Assembly (NCBI RefSeq): GCF_024139115.2
Contig: NC_085141.1
Coordinates: 407,861,612 to 407,925,611 of the forward strand
Direction of reading: 5' to 3'
From: Armigeres subalbatus
Taxonomy: Eukaryota; Arthropoda; Insecta; Diptera; Culicidae
DNA length: 64,000 bases
Shown one piece after another: positions 33,990-44,985 of this stretch. Under the pieces are notes generated by a model, which was given only the letters and a program-made list of their open reading frames with translations, was not told the DNA's origin and did no database searches. Each line of letters begins with the position of its first letter. Position 1 is the stretch's first letter. Both the position numbers and the translations under genes were made by a program.

Positions 33990-34443
33990 TCTGTGCAGGC
34001 AAGTGGCCAGCTTTCCGGGGCCATCTTGATGAGCTCAGCTCCGATACCATCCTTACCAGCTGGTTTATTGGTCTTTAGCTGTTGAATGGCATCCTTAACT
34101 TCCCTCAAGGGGGGGCTGGTTGGCTTCCATCGTCCGCTGAACTGACGTAGTCATCTCCTCCGCTGCCTTGACTTTCACTGCCTGTACTCTCAGCGCCATT
34201 CAGATGTTCCTCGTAGTGCTGCTTCCACCTTTCGATCACCACACGTTCGTCCGTCAAGATGCTCTCATCCTTATCCCGGCACATTTCGGCTCGCGGCACG
34301 AAGCCTTTGCGGGATGCGTTGAGCTTCTGATAGAACTTGCGTATTTCTTGAGAACGGCACAGCTGTTCCATCTCCTCGCACTCCGCTTCTTCCAGGCGGC
34401 GTTTCTTCTCCTGAAAAGGCGGGTCTACTGTCTCCGCTTCCGT

Positions 34444-35510
34444 CTATAATGTTCCATGTTCTGCCGCGTACCTTGCTGCAGCGCGACCACCCGCGCTGCG
34501 TCCTTCTCCTGACTCTTCATCGACCCAATCGTTCCGTCGACTTCGTCCGACATACCCGACGTTGTTCTCCGTTGCGTCGTTAATGGCTGCTTTAACTATA
34601 TTCCAGCAGTCCTCAAGAGGGGCCCCAGCGAGCTCATTCTCTTCCGGCAACTTTGCCTCGAGATGCTGCGCGTATGCAGTGGCAACATCAGGTTGCTTTA
34701 GTCGCTCTAGGTCGTACCGTGGCGGTCGTCGGTACCGAACATTGTTGATGACGGATAGTTTTGGGCGCAGTTTAACCATCACCAGATAGTGGTCCGAGTC
34801 GATGTTAGCGCCACGATATGTCCTGACGTCGATAATGTCGGAGAAGTGCCGTCCATCAATCAGAACGTGGTCGATTTGTGATTCTGTCTGCAGTGGTGAT
34901 CTCCAGGTGTACCGATACGGGAGGCTGTGTTGGAAGTAGGTGCTACGAATGGCCATATTCTTGGAGGCGGCGAAATCAATTAGTCGTAGGCCGTTTTCGT
35001 TCGTCAGCCGGTGAGCGCTGAACTTTCCAATAGTCGGTCTAAACTCCTCCTCTTGGCCAACCTGAGCGTTCAAATCTCCTATGATGATTTTGACGTCGTG
35101 GCTTGGGCAGCTGTCGTACTCACGTTCCAGCTGCGCGTAGAATGCGTCCTTATCATCATCAGTGCTTCCGGTGTGTGGGCTATGGACGTTGATTATGCTG
35201 AAGTTGAAGAACCGGCCTTTGATCCTCAACTTGCACATTCTTTCATTGATCGGCCACCACCCGATCACGCGCCTTTGCATATCGCCCATCACTATGAAAG
35301 CTGTTCCCAGCTCGTGTGTGTTGCCGCAGCTCTGGTAGATGGTATGATTACCTCTAAACGTTCGCACCATTGATCCCTTCCAACAAACCTCCTGCAGCGC
35401 TACGATGCCGAATCCACGGTCCTTGAGCACATCGGCGAGTATGCGTGTGCTCCCGATGAAGTTGAGAGATTTGCAGTTCCACGAACCGAGTTTCCAATCG
35501 CTAGTCCCTT
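34444..35510 (-). pseudogene. LINE endonuclease domain (copy 2)
   Basis: The frame covers the exonuclease-endonuclease-phosphatase fold: WNCKSLNFIGSTRILADV at the N-terminus, IVALQEVCW (metal-binding glutamate), INVHSPHTG, IIGDLNAQVG (catalytic D and N) and IDHVLIDGRHFSD leading to SDHYLVM (terminal H). All key residues of an APE-type nicking endonuclease are visible, so this domain alone looks unbroken. I extended it upstream of the first clear start at 35430 because the WNCKSLNF segment is in frame. The frame is lost at about 34440, before the RT. Confidence 0.88.
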
Positions 35511-36030
35511 TTCGTCGCAGTGGTCTTCGCCGTTGGTTCCGGTCCGTACTCTCTTGTTGATTGTTCGTTGCTTATGATTTTTAAAGGCTGGCTTGCAGGG
35601 CCTGACACCAAACCCCTAAATTTCCGGAGGACCATTCCTCCTTATTTCCGGTGGACCATGGTGCACAGTTTCACTTAGAGTCCCTCGCTGGCAGCCGGAC
35701 GATGATCCGCCGCCCTAACCTGGAGAACAGACGCTGTTGTGAGCCGATCCTGCCATGGAGAACAGACGCTCAATAAGATTTGCACCTCCGAAGAGGAGCA
35801 AACCCCCTTCCCTGTCAGCATACGACCATAGTTCCCACCGGGGTTGGTTACCCGATCTTCCCTAAGGTTGCTCGTATCCCGGCCAGCACCGCGGGAGGTA
35901 GGGATAGGAGTTGCTGGGTAAGAGGCTAAGGACCGCGAGATGGGGTCTATTTTATTCCTTCAGGTACGCGAAGTACCAATGGTACGCTTTACCCAGCATT
36001 TGCCGTGCCGTGCCGTTTACTACATTACCA

Positions 36031-36168
36031 GTTTCAAATCACTCAGAGACTGAGTGAAATTGTATTGCCGTTTCTTTTTTCCCAATTTTCGTAAAAAGAG
36101 GAACTATTTCCGTGAGAAAAAAAAGAGACAGCAATACAATTTCACTCAGTCTCTGAGTGATTTGAAAC
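36031..36168. repeat. 138-bp fold-back with perfect 38-bp arms
   Basis: Arms at 36031-36068 and 36131-36168 are exact reverse complements, starting GTTTCAAATCACTCAG. The inner word TCACTCAGAGACTGAGTGA is itself nearly palindromic, so each arm can also fold alone. A 62-bp loop carries complementary TTTCTTTTTT and AAAAAAGAGA runs. Confidence 0.92.
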
Positions 36169-36274
36169 GGGCGTGTAGAATAAATGTCTGCAAGGTTTTT
36201 CGACAGAATTGCTGGACGATTTAAATAAAAAAGTTTAATCTTGATACACATAGTTAAGTTTGCCATTTTAAGGT

Positions 36275-36332
36275 TTTTTTTGTGTCTTTATTAAGGAGAC
36301 TTTCAGCCCGAGGCTGGCTCGTCTCCGGTCAT
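36275..36332 (-). mobile_element. 58-bp micro-retroposon with target duplication
   Basis: The duplication TTTTAAGGT is present at 36266-36274 and 36333-36341 and only once in the opposite arm of the host element. On the minus strand the insert reads GGAGACGAGCCAGCC, GGGCTGAAAGTC, AATAAA, then an A run. A poly(A) end, an AATAAA just before it and a 9-bp duplication all point to LINE-driven insertion of a very short RNA. A sister copy is at 51479-51545. Confidence 0.82.
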
Positions 36333-36377
36333 TTTTAAGGTGTTTTTATGAGATATTGCTAAAAAAAAAAAGATTCA

Positions 36378-36447
36378 GCTGCCGGTGGGACTTGAACCCA
36401 CACTATTTTCATTAAGTACACGGACGTATTACCAATTATACAACAGC
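36378..36447 (-). other. tRNA-like sequence in fold-back element (left arm)
   Basis: On the minus strand GCTGTTG at the 5' end pairs with CGGCAGC at the 3' end. GTAT/ATAC can form a D stem and GTGGG TTCAAGT CCCAC is a perfect T arm with a good box B. The anticodon arm does not form, so I treat it as a tRNA-derived relic, not a working tRNA gene. Confidence 0.6.
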
Positions 36448-37076
36448 TGCCTTTGCGAGAAGTTGTTCCATAACCAGCTAATAACTGTGGGATATCAGTC
36501 AATTCCCCGTATCCATCGAATCTACTTTGGCAACATTTCACACATTTTCTCGCTACCCAACTATGTGTATCAGAATTGAAGAACAGTCGGTTGCGTTTGA
36601 ATCATACTGTACTGCCGTGTATTTAATGGAATAGTGTGGGTTCAAGTCCCACCGGCAGCCGAATCTTTTTTCGCAATATCTCATAAAAAACACCTTAAAA
36701 TGGCAAACTTAACTATGTGTATCAAAATTAAACATCTTTTTCCAAAATTAAACATCTTCCCTCACAAGTCATCAATCAAGAAAAAGAAAAGATGATACCC
36801 TGCAGTAACACACCGCAGCTGCAGCTATAGCTGGTCGGACGCTTGGTGGAAAGCGAGCCTTTATTGTCGTTGCAGAAGCAAACCCGCCTAAATACAACAA
36901 ATAGAAGCACATGTTTGTGATTCAAACGCAACCGACTGTTGTCAATTCTGATACACATAGTTGGGTAGAGAGAAACGGTGTGAAATGTTACCAAAGCAGA
37001 TTCGATTAATACGGGGACTAATTGACTAATATCCTATCATTATTAGCTGGTTTTGGAACAACTTCTCGCAAGGGCA

Positions 37077-37141
37077 GCTGTTGTATAATTGGTAATACTT
37101 CCGTGTACTTGAATAGTGTGGGTTCAAGTCCCACCGACAGC
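37077..37141 (+). other. tRNA-like sequence in fold-back element (right arm)
   Basis: This mirror copy of the left-arm relic is 65 nt long. It keeps the acceptor pairing GCTGTTG/CGACAGC and the T arm GTGGGTTCAAGTCCCAC, but is too short and has no anticodon stem. Confidence 0.6.
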
Positions 37142-37231
37142 CAAACTTTTTATGCAATATCTCATAAAAACACCTTAAAAAGGCAAACTTAATTATGTGT
37201 ATCAAAATTAAACTTTTTTTTATTTAATCGA

Positions 37232-37936
37232 CTTAGGATGGCATTAAAAACACTTTTCAAATTTTTGATGGGCCACCCTCTTATTCGGTTCTATTTAGGG
37301 CCCTGATGCTCTGGACAAAATTTCAGCTCGGTCAACGTTTGAGCGGTGCTAAACTCGTTGGAAGTTTATATGGAAAATGTATGCAGAAACATCCTAAAAC
37401 AGTGATATTTAGTTGGACGGCACAATTTACGATGAAGAACCATGATACTTATACAATTCTTAAAGAATTAAATACAGAATGTTATGCTGAAAACCGCAAA
37501 AAGATTAGAGTTCATTAGGCAAAGATATTAGCATTTTACTGGAGTGTTGTAGGGGTGAATTTATTTCTTTTCAAAGGTAAAAGAAACGAAATTAGCTCAA
37601 ACCTCACTTCAGAAAAATGCTAATAACTTAGCCGGGCAAACTCTAATCTTCTCGCGGTTTTCTGCATAACATTCTGTATTAAATTCTTCAAGATCCGAAT
37701 AAGTATCATAGTTCTTCATTGTGAGTTGTGCCGTTCAACTCCAATTCACTGTTTTTTATGTTTCTGCATACATTTTTGCATTTAAGCTTTCATCGAGTTT
37801 AGCACCACCCAAACGTTGACCGATTTGGCTGAAATTTTGTCCAGAGCATCAGGGCATCAAATAGAACCGAATAAGAGGGCGGTCCATCAAAAAAAATTGA
37901 AAAAAGTTTTTCCCATACTAATTTGAGTCACCCTAG
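37232..37936. mobile_element. ~705-bp hairpin MITE
   Basis: The two halves are imperfect inverted repeats centred near 37575. Left-half landmarks CCACCCTCTTATTCGGTTCT, CTCTGGACAAAATTTCAGC, CAACGTTTGAG and AATACAGAATGTTATGC are all found reversed in the right half (37600-37905). The ends read CTTAGGATGGC and, reversed, CTAGGGTGACTC. The 70-codon frame at 37306-37518 lies inside one arm and is not a gene. Confidence 0.82.
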
Positions 37937-40900
37937 CCAGAATACATTTCAACTAATTTGATTTAACGTTTGCGTACGGCATGTTCACAGTTCCATCCTG
38001 ATACTTGGTACTAGGACATGATCAGCACTGCTTTTTTTTTATCTATGTGAGAGTTTAATAAAAATTAAAGATCGATGGAAAAATATAATAAAATAGAGAG
38101 AGAACAAAACTTTAAAATTTCAAAGAACTGTAATAAAACATTAGGAATATGTTATAATCTATGCTTTATCTTCAAATGCGTGATTCCTTGATGTCAATAA
38201 TTTTACGTATTTACAATTGGTTTCACAAAAAAAAATAATAAAAGTTTCTTTCGACCTTTTACCACACAGCCATCTTTGCTACCCCAAGATTTCTATCATG
38301 CGATTTTCATTCAAATATGTGTTTACCCATTGTTGTCGTCTCTATGTTCAGGAAATACTAAATTCTGTGTTAAAGTAATTTAATTTCCATATATTTGTTT
38401 TTTTTTTCTCTTTTTCTACAAGAGTGATGTTTGCATAAGAAAAGCATTGATGCACCGTCAGCACTTTCTACGCAAGGATGGTAACGTTGCTATTCATGAG
38501 CCAAACGACTTTAAAGATGCGATCATCGCACAAATATCGCATTTCTTTGAAATCAAAATATTGTACCTTCATGTCCTATTACCAAACCGCTGCCACTATA
38601 GATCAAGACGTCTGAGAAGCCGCACAACGGAAGAATATGCGTACTTGTGCGTACCCCGCCACAATAGGTTCCTCGCTTGTGGAAGCATTGTCGCGGTCAT
38701 TGAGCTCACCGCGCGTCGTCCACGCATCACGATCCTTCCGCTAGAGCACATCAGCGGTTAATCAAAAAAGGCGTTTACGAATTGAATTGAATGGGTAGCA
38801 TGTTAGCGTCATGATGATGGTGTCGCAAGCTAAGTATTTTTAATAGTTAAAACGAATTTCTATTTGCGGGGTCGCTTAGGCAGGCGACGCGACACTGCAC
38901 TGCTGATGTCGCCGCCCGTTTGTCGTCGCGCCGAAAGTGAAGAGAAACTTATTAAACCATTTCACCGATGTGTCATGCTGCTGGAGCGCAAAAATAAATA
39001 AATAGCCAGCAAATGCTAAATATTTGCATCGAGGTTGTGCTCAGTTCACACCTTAACGGGTATGTAGGTACCATCACTTTTTCGGAAGAAGGATAGTGCA
39101 GCACTTTGTTGGTGTGTAGATGTAGATAATTAGATGCGCGGGATAAGTAGACTAGGTGGTACGGGATTCGACCGGTGGGAGAGCGGAGGTGTATAAAACA
39201 AAAGAATTCAATTAAGGGATTAATTTCATTTTACAAAACTGTTATAGAAATGTTGTCTAGAAATTTCGCCCCCTCAACTTTTGAATCGGGGGCATCAGCG
39301 CTTGTACCATATTCATTGATCAGTTGCATGAAGAACAGCTTCGCAATGAATGTAAGTGGCACTCTCCGTTTGAAACGAAAGAGGCAAACCGCCAGCATTC
39401 GGCCTTCAGATAAATTCTTCCCCATTGCCGTATTCGACAACTCGGTATATGGCACCGTGCGGCGTCAGGCTCCAAGCGGCAACGACCGACCGGTCCGCCC
39501 CAAAGTGGCTGTTTTGCTTTCCATGATGTCATCATCGTAAATAGAGGTTTAATCATATGCAATAAACGCGATCGACTGGGCGGGCGGTTGATGCTGAGGC
39601 TGCGGGCTCAGCAGCTGGGTTCTGCTTTGGGTGGTTGACACAAACAGCTAGGTGAGAGCAAGCCAGCATCAATTCGGTCCACACAGGTTTGTTTTGTTTT
39701 GCGAGGGTGACACCGCGAAGTCGTTTTCGTCGTCGTCGTCGTCGTCATCGTCATCGATGGCTCTGTATTGGATATTTCCAACATGTTTACTTTAATTTAT
39801 ACAAAGTGCTGTTCGACATTCTATCCGAGCGAAAAGGGGGGAACACAGAGAGAGGGCTCACGCGAGACAGGTCATATGGTTATTTTCACCTCGCGAGGTA
39901 CGAATGCAGCGATTGTATTTGTAGGTCTTCTTGAAAGATGACGATCGACGGTGGAATGATCGTTTCATCGACAGCCATTCCAAACGAATCCTGAGTTTCA
40001 CAATTCGCCATGACTGAATTCTAAATAAGAAGGAAATACCAAATTTTTGATCACAAAGCTTCAAAACTAATTGAGCAATAAATTATCACACTTTCTTTTC
40101 AAAAATAAACGTTTTTGCCATTTTTATTTAAGTCTTATTGCTGTCATTCGCACTGAACTATGAAAATTTATGAACTATAAAACTTGGTTCGTCAGATAAA
40201 TCGAGTGTTTTACGGCACAGATATTTTCAGAAAAATAAACGATGAACAACAAAAAACAAAACTCTTGAAAAGTTTCCCAAGAAAACAAAAAGAAAATATT
40301 CCTGTAAAAAGTCTAATGTTTATTACAGACATCATTCTATAAGAATAGAAATTGAGAACACCATGATATTTGCTGTAAAATGATATGTGATTTGCACATG
40401 GAACTCTCAAATAAATGTGCAAAATATGAAAAAGTAGAGCGTTATATATTTTTATGAAAAAGTATCTAAGATAGTATACAAAGCATACGAAAGTAGACGA
40501 ATCTTGTCTACAATTTATTTCAACTGACGCTATACAGAAAATAAAGAAACAGATGAATTCATTCCCGTAACACGGTAGATGACTTTGACGTAGTGTGTTG
40601 CGGTGTAAGATCTACCAAACAGAGCCCTAGTTAAAAAACCTCGGTACCCGGTCCTAGGCTGAACTAATTGCTGGAAAAATCGAGTTAGGGATTAAATACG
40701 TACTAACTCGGCATGAACTGGTGAAAAATGGTAGTGAGAGGAACACACGGAAGTTCTTATTACTGAACAAATTCTCTTGCTTGAAATGGTCTTGTAGACA
40801 GAGCTAAATCCCGGGTTTTAAGAGTTTTCCTGGTGATATTCTAGAAGCAAGACCAGGATGGGGCTAGGGCCCCGATGCATGGCCGAAAACAGTATTACTG

Positions 40901-41219
40901 TTCTGTTTTCTCAAGCAAGGATTGATTTCCTATTGATAAGGGCGCGCCTTCAATGGGATTGTTCCTATGAAGGGTCTAAATAGCGGGACTTTGTCATGGT
41001 GGTCTTGAGAAAACAAAACAACAACTGTATCGAAACCGATACTGCATTGCTTTTCAATAGCACTGGAGTAATTCGACATGCACTTAAACACTAAGGATAC
41101 GGGTAACGCTACAATAGATCTAATAATTGGTCGCAGTGGCACACCCGAACAGGAAAAAAAACAGATGAAAGTTCGCAATATGAACTAAGGTATCTGACCT
41201 ACATCAATCACAATAAGAC
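37937..41219. other. Mostly unassigned DNA with a (CGT)n microsatellite
   Basis: I see no TE protein or clear terminal repeats. Frames of 104 codons (38447-38761) and 121 codons (39175-39540) on the plus strand match nothing I recognise and have overlapping frames on the other strand. 38600-39900 has balanced composition, like the unique block at 6.7-11.6 kb. A CGT microsatellite lies at about 39727-39750. Confidence 0.4.
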
Positions 41220-42775
41220 AAGGTGCACATGACGTTTTATTCCCACTTCATGCTTCCCACTTCTCAGTTTTCACTTCTCACAAGTGGGAAGTAAGTGAGA
41301 AATGAAAAAGGAGAAATTAGAAAAGAGAAATAAGAAGTGAAACGCTTCACTTATTACTTTTAGCATCTCACTCTTCATTTCCCACTTCTCACCGTGAGAA
41401 CTGAGAAGAAAAAAATATTAAAAGAGAAGTGAAAGGTTTCATGTCTCATTGATCACAGCTTACAACAACCTTCTTTCTTTTCCATTCTCATTTTTCATTT
41501 ATTACGGTGAGAAGTAACAATTGAGTTGTAATTGAGAAATGAGAAGTGAGAAGAAAGAAATGAGAAGTGAGAAACAGGAAGTGATACGTCTCACTACTTA
41601 CTTCTCGCATCTCCCTTTTCATTTCTCGCTTTCCACTGTGAAAATTGAGAAGTAAAAAGTGAGTCGTCTGACGTTTCTTACTGCTAATTTTTTGCTTCAT
41701 TTTTCATTGTGAAAAGTGATGAGTACGTAGTGAGAAGTGAGGAATAAGACGTGAGAAATAAGGAGTGAGAAGTGAGATGCTTCTCATTTATCACATCTCA
41801 CACTCAATTTCTTCCTTCTCACTTCTTATTTCGCACTTCTCACATTGCGAAGTGAAAAGTAACAAGAAAGACGTAAGTGAAAAATGAGAAGTAAAACATC
41901 TCACTTCTCATTTTGTAATTCATATCGGAAACGAGAAGTGAAAAATTAAGAATAAGATGTGACTTTACGCAATGAGTAGTGAGAAGTAAGAAATAAGAAG
42001 CGAGAAATGAAGTGTGAGAAGTGAGATATTTCTTTTCTTCATAAGCCACTTTTCACTGAAACGAGAAGTAAGATGTCTCTCACTTGAAAAGTATGAAGTG
42101 CGTAGTGAGAAGTGAGGTATGAGACGTGAGAAGTGAGTAAGATGCTTCTCATATATCACATCTCACATTCAATTTCTTTCTACTCGCTTCTTTTTTCGGA
42201 CTTCTCACATTGCGAAGTGGAAAGTAAAAAGAGAGACGTAATTGAGAAAGACATCTCACTATTAATAATCTTTTTATGAGGAGTGAGAAATAAAGAATAA
42301 GAAGAAATAGAACGTTTCACTTCTTAGTTATCTTTTCTTATTTCTCACTTTTCAATTATTTCATCTCACTACTTACTTTACGCAATGGTAATGAGATATT
42401 TGTTTTCTCATATCTCACTCTTCATATGAGAAATGAGAAATAAGTGAGTCGTCTCATTTCTAATAAAACTGCAAAATAAGAAGTTGGATGTCTCTCATCT
42501 CTCACGTTACATGGTTACTTTTTACTTCTTGAATTATAAAGTTATAGTAAGACGGGATGAGTGACAAGCGAAAAGTCTGACTCTCACTTTTCACTCTTCA
42601 TTTCTCACTTGTCACTTTTCACAGAGAGAAGAAAGAAATAAGAAATAAGGAATAAGAGTAAGTGAGACGTCTTAATTTTCACATTTCGCAAAGTGTGAAA
42701 TGAGGAGTGAGAAGTAGAGAGAGACGTCTTGCTTCTTATTTTTCACTTCATAATTCTTACTTCTCAGTTATCATT
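41220..42775. repeat. 1.55-kb palindromic GAGAAGTGAG array
   Basis: The array consists of GAGAAGTGAGAAGT-type words alternating with their reverse complement CACTTCTCACTTCTC, often hinged at ACGTCTCAC or CACTGTGAAAA. The strand of the purine-rich word switches every 30-80 bp. Words are more diverged than in the 2976-3590 block, with AAATAAG variants. Open frames in it are translations of the repeat. Confidence 0.85.
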
Positions 42776-42830
42776 AATCACTTTAAACTTGTCATTTTTG
42801 GCCATATGCCCTGTTCATAGGCTGAACGTA

Positions 42831-44081
42831 GGGAAGGAGATTCGGTTGTGGGCACCGTTCGGTTATGGGCACCCCTATGTACCTTTTGACAGATAAGAGA
42901 TGATGCCATTCTGCCAACCGTCATTTGTTTGCTATGATAGCATGATGTTTTGTGCTCAATATCAAACCAGATGGGCATCTCTACTTTGAACTAGAAAAAA
43001 ATATTGTACAAGGAAAACAACACGAAAGTTTTATTTTGGCCTTTTTCAAAATGTTATAAACTGAAGAGATTTAATTCAAAAAGTTAGTTCTAATGCGTAT
43101 TTACACAGTAAATTTAATCTATTTTGAGGCCCAATGTCGATTGCCATCAAACTTTTAGCGCGAAATTTTTTTTCTTCACATTCCAAAAAGGCTGCGAAAT
43201 TCGGTTGAGGGCACCCTTATTGGTTCGATTATGGGCACCTTCATTTTATTGATAAATAATTCAATATCGTTTTAGTTGTCCCTCAACTTATTTTTAATAA
43301 CGTTTTTATGCAGTTTTTATAATAATTTTGACATAATAATTCGAAAAAATTAGTTTATTTAATATTTTTGTTCTATGGGCATGTTTAGTTATTATATACA
43401 CACACACTTTTTGGAACAAAGCGTTGAGCGATTTGCTTGCTACAAGTTGCATTCGACGTGGAATGCTTTCCCATTGGTCATATCGGACTATGGGATCAAA
43501 ATTAATGGCCAAACCGCAAAAATATTATTTTTTTGTAATGAACGAGAAAGGCACTATTACTGCTAGGATGATTAATCAGGATTTTTTTTTACTGTGATGC
43601 ATACCAATAAAACGTAAATCAATGAAAAATTATTATTACCAAAAAACCCATTTACCTAAAGTGCTATTTTAGACCTTATGTGATTATTCTTATGTGATTT
43701 TTTTTCAACAATCTCTTTAATGCACCGAGGAGGCATCATCTGCTAGGTGAATTGATTTGAGTTTTAGTGTCTCCTGGCTTTAAGAATGAATAAACTATTC
43801 CTTGTCTTTACATTTGGGTGGTTTTTATTCATGCTTCTTAATTTTTAGGTAAGATTTCCAGGGTGCCCACAATCGAACCAAAAAATGAGATTATCCAGAA
43901 TGTCAAAATTTCTAAATTGGCAATATTTTTTTCCGAATCGAAGACGTCCTACTATTTTCTTTACTAGTAGAAAGGTTATACGTTAAGGTTTCCATTGCCA
44001 TGCAAATGTCGGCATAAGATCAACCAAGGCCAAAGTTATGGACCAAACAAAAAAGGGTGCCCACAACCGAACCTCCTAACC
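42831..44081. mobile_element. 1.25-kb TA-flanked element with repeated subterminal motif
   Basis: TA at 42829-42830 and 44082-44083 flanks ends that match as inverted repeats over about 27 bp with a few mismatches (GGAGRTTCGGTTGTGGGCACC). The motif TTCGGTTRTGGGCACC or close variants occurs at least six times: twice at the left end, twice at about 43199-43245, and reversed at about 43860-43882 and 44054-44072. A minus-strand frame at 43306-43512 includes QWESIPRRMQLV, faintly like the end of a Tc1 transposase; this is weak. The TA duplication suits Tc1/mariner. Confidence 0.75.
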
Positions 44082-44083
44082 TA

Positions 44084-44565
44084 CCGTATCGTATTTTTTT
44101 ATTTTCCATCGATCATCTTTTCTTAAGGTTTTTAACAGTTAATGACAACCTCCAGGAGATTTTTTTCATACAGTTTCATTTTAATGATTTTTTCTGCTTA
44201 TATTATTTTATCAGTGGATTGAACAGAATTAGTAACTGGAAAGGCCAATAAAAGGAAGCGCAGGGACAGACATTCTAGATTTCAATTTAAATTCATTTGC
44301 GATTATTCTTATTGAATCTTCCGAATTACGTAGTATTTTTTCATATCTGCCACATATTTTTCAATCATTTAATTCTTTTCGAAACATTAAGAATCATTCA
44401 AAGCCTTTCTGACTAATTCTGAATATTTCGAAATCATCCACTGTAAAAAAAAGCCTCGTGAAAACATAATTTATAAATCAACTGAACAAAATCAAGTTTA
44501 AGACAGCTTCAAACCGAGGAAAAATGTGGTCGGATTAAAGGCTAGATTGGTCCTCACGTACTTTA
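44084..44565. other. Unassigned AT-rich DNA
   Basis: Nothing recognisable is seen between the two DNA elements. Confidence 0.35.
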
Positions 44566-44719
44566 AGGCTAGTTTACACATCAGAAGCTTGTCTGCAAAT
44601 TTTGCTCCTAAGTGTGTGGACGAGATTTATGGGATTCCGTCATGGAAAATTAGAAATTCGGTCCGATTTAATATACAATCCGGCGGAAATCGCCAAGGGT
44701 CCGATCTGTAAACCAGACT
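44566..44719. mobile_element. 154-bp MITE candidate
   Basis: The ends AGGCTAGTTTACACATC and, reversed, AGTCTGGTTTACAGATC match at 14 of 17 positions. The middle has no clear coding content. No target duplication could be fixed. Confidence 0.45.
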
Positions 44720-44985
44720 ATAATTGGCCATGTTTTTTTTTTACTTTTCGCGACGAAATTGTATGAGTCCCGCTTTTTGGAAGCTCATGGGAACAAGATC
44801 AATGGACAAGATTCCCGAGGTGCGAAGCTACCTTTAACGTTATTTTAATCAAATTCGATCAGGAAGGACATTTATTCTCATGTGCCAACCATATTCATGG
44901 AAATAATTTAAATTACATTTTATTAATGTTCTTTCCTTGTGGAGATTCTTGTTTTTCTTTTTCTATTGCTCTATTCGCATTTGCG

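Larger units (their letters stand above)
32583..35945 (-). mobile_element. RTE-like LINE, copy 2 (nearly full length, broken)
   Basis: From 5' to 3' on the minus strand there is a leader of about 430 bp, an apurinic-type endonuclease (about 34444-35510), a charged linker (34105-34371), reverse transcriptase (33213-33989 continuing to about 33004) and a C-terminal domain with RVRWAGHVARMPDSNPAK (32604-33137). It ends with a very short 3' region and a CATTCATT-like tail. At least four frameshifts interrupt what should be one long ORF. A small deletion near 33074 removes residues retained in copy 1. Very short 3' UTRs and microsatellite tails are typical of RTE-type elements; the clade call is from memory. 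Confidence 0.9.
36214..37232. mobile_element. ~1-kb fold-back element containing tRNA-like sequences
   Basis: The left arm (36214-36608) and right arm (36918-37232) are imperfect inverted repeats. Both carry CGATTTAAATAAAAAA-like ends, then AGTTTAATCTTGATACACAT, then AAGTTTGCC and ACACCTTAAAA, then a tRNA-like block, then a shared segment ending in CAGTCGGTTGCGTTTGAATCA. The central spacer (36609-36917) holds a third, partial piece of the arm with GTGGGTTCAAGTCCCACCGG at 36643-36662. No ORF is credible. The left arm has been split by a tiny retroposon at 36275-36332. Confidence 0.8.

Noticed and set aside
36378..36447. Functional tRNA gene
   Set aside because: The acceptor, D and T arms can form but the anticodon stem does not, the mirror copy is only 65 nt, and both lie inside fold-back element arms.
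38447..39540. Frames of 104 and 121 codons as exons
   Set aside because: No domain, overlapping frames on the other strand, and no convincing splice context.
43306..43512. Tc1 transposase fragment
   Set aside because: Only a faint WESIPRRM-like similarity. Kept as a remark, not as a coding call.
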